Positions 4,921 to 6,012 of a DNA stretch of 6,012 nt are shown piece by piece. The notes under the pieces are model-generated. The model saw only the letters and a program-made list of their open reading frames with translations. It was not told where the DNA came from and ran no database searches. A program made the position numbers and the translations under genes. Source of the stretch: Oscillospiraceae bacterium. GTDB lineage: Bacteria > Bacillota > Clostridia > Oscillospirales > UBA929. The stretch covers positions 1 through 6,012 of the forward strand of contig JAITDM010000214.1 in assembly GCA_031282535.1 (NCBI GenBank), in the 5' to 3' direction. The number at the start of each line of letters is the position of its first letter. Position 1 is the first letter of the stretch.

Positions 4921-4946
4921 CCGCCCCAAGTAAAGGAAGGACAACC

Positions 4947-6012
4947 ATGATCACAAAACGCGAATTCCCGGCGCAGCGCGTGTTTTCCACCACGCTGGGC
5001 CCCCGGGCGCTGACCGTCGAGACGGGCAAACTGGCCGAGCTGGCCGGCGGCGCCTGCCTCGTCCGCTACGGCGAGACCGCCGTGCTGGTCACCGCCACCG
5101 CCTCGTCGACGCCCCGTCAGGGCATCGACTATTTTCCGCTGTCCGTGGACTTTGAGGAGCGGCTGTACTCGGTGGGCCGCATCCCCGGTTCGTTCCTGCG
5201 CCGCGAGGGGCGCCCGTCGGAGAAGGCCGTCCTCGCCTCCCGCCTCATCGACCGGCCCATCCGCCCGCTCTTCCCCTCCGACATGCGCAACGACGTGGCC
5301 ATCATGGCGACCGTCTTGAGCATGGAACCGGACTGCGCGCCCGAGATCCCCGCGATGATCGGCGCCTCCGTGGCGCTCTCGATCTCCGACATCCCCTGGG
5401 GCGGGCCGATCGCCGGCGTCGCCGTGGGCCTTGCGGACGGCCGGTGCGTCATCAGCCCCACCGCGGCCCAGCGGGACCAGAACACCCTGTCGCTGGTGGT
5501 GGCCGGCACCAAAGAGAAGGTGGTCATGATCGAGGCCGGCGCCCGCGAGGTGCCGGAGGACACGATGTTCGACGCCATCGTCGCCGCCCACGAGGAGATC
5601 AAAAAGCTCGTCGCCTTCATCGAGGAGATCAAGGCGGCGGTCGGCCGCGAGAAGTTCGTCTACGCCCGCGCGTCCTTCGACGGCGAGCTGTACGAGGAGC
5701 TGAAGGCGGCCATTTTGGACAGGCTGCGCGCCTGTCTGGACACGGACGACAAAAACGTGCGCGAGGAGCGCCTGAAGGCGCTGCGCGCCGAGCTCACGGA
5801 GGAATACATCGCCCGCTACCCCGAGATCGAATCCTCGCTGGGCGACGTGCTCTACAAGCTGCAAAAGCATGTGGTGCGCCGCTGGTTGCTGGACGAGAAC
5901 AAGCGGGTGGACGGGCGCGGTCTGCTGGACATCCGGCCGCTGTCGGCCGAGGTGGCCCTGTTCCCGCGCGCGCACGGCTCCGGGCTGTTTTCGCGCGGGC
6001 AGACCCAGGTGC
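4947..6012 (+). CDS. pnp: Polyribonucleotide nucleotidyltransferase (PNPase), N-terminal part
   Basis: PNPase is a trimeric 3'-5' exoribonuclease that uses phosphate to degrade RNA into nucleoside diphosphates and can add tails in reverse; it acts in mRNA turnover. The 355 codons in the window cover the first RNase PH domain (about 10-145), with RYGETAVLVTAT (40-51) and the highly conserved block FPLSVDFEERLYSVGRIPGSFLRREGRPSEKAVLASRLIDRPIRPLFP (partly quoted as positions 63-110). They also cover the rest of that domain, the all-alpha linker (about 240-320), and the start of the catalytic second RNase PH domain from KRVDGRGLLDIRPL to GLFSRGQTQV. The remaining half (catalytic site, KH, S1) lies beyond the right edge. 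The ribosome binding site AGGAAGG (4934-4940) is 6 nt from the ATG. No stop or frameshift is seen. The 264-nt structured leader suggests post-transcriptional control. Confidence 0.97.
   Translation, partial: MITKREFPAQRVFSTTLGPRALTVETGKLAELAGGACLVRYGETAVLVTATASSTPRQGIDYFPLSVDFEERLYSVGRIPGSFLRREGRPSEKAVLASRLIDRPIRPLFPSDMRNDVAIMATVLSMEPDCAPEIPAMIGASVALSISDIPWGGPIAGVAVGLADGRCVISPTAAQRDQNTLSLVVAGTKEKVVMIEAGAREVPEDTMFDAIVAAHEEIKKLVAFIEEIKAAVGREKFVYARASFDGELYEELKAAILDRLRACLDTDDKNVREERLKALRAELTEEYIARYPEIESSLGDVLYKLQKHVVRRWLLDENKRVDGRGLLDIRPLSAEVALFPRAHGSGLFSRGQTQV

Overview
The window is GC-rich, densely packed bacterial DNA with every real gene on the + strand. The gene content and order point to a high-GC member of the Clostridia (an Oscillospiraceae-like Firmicute). 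darA-holB-ricT is the classic Firmicute 'yaaQ-holB-yaaT' neighbourhood, and a TatD nuclease followed by its linked radical SAM protein is also a clostridial arrangement. The species call is inference from these families only.

Region 1 (1-4265) looks like one operon: the tail of an unidentified gene, darA (cyclic di-AMP receptor), holB (DNA polymerase III delta prime), ricT (PSP1/Ric complex), tatD, a TatD-linked radical SAM protein, and a single-domain GlmU-type nucleotidyltransferase. Three junctions are 4-nt ATGA overlaps (102-105, 2110-2113, 3513-3516), and darA/holB overlap by 26 nt. The only odd join is holB/ricT. There an AT-rich 72-nt near-perfect palindrome (1160-1231) supplies the last codons and stop of holB and ends just before the ricT ribosome binding site. 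It stands out sharply from its GC-rich surroundings and looks like a small repeat or MITE-like element.

Region 2 (4262-6012) is the conserved rpsO-pnp pair. A textbook vegetative promoter (TTGACA, 17 nt, TACGAT with an extended -10 TG) overlaps the stop of the nucleotidyltransferase gene. It is followed by a leader of about 120 nt with mutually exclusive hairpins, as expected for an autoregulated S15 leader. The 264-nt rpsO-pnp gap is unusually structured. It holds a 13-bp GC hairpin right after the rpsO stop, a purine/pyrimidine-rich terminator-like hairpin, a 60-nt near-perfect palindrome and a pair of overlapping short dyads just upstream of the pnp ribosome binding site. pnp (polynucleotide phosphorylase) runs off the right edge after 355 codons.

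Functionally the window joins second-messenger sensing (DarA), replication (HolB), RNA maturation and decay (RicT as an RNase Y partner, PNPase), translation (S15), and a poorly characterised TatD-radical SAM-nucleotidyltransferase trio. The most interesting items are the 72-nt palindrome, the 60-nt pnp leader palindrome and the TatD/radical SAM/nucleotidyltransferase cassette.
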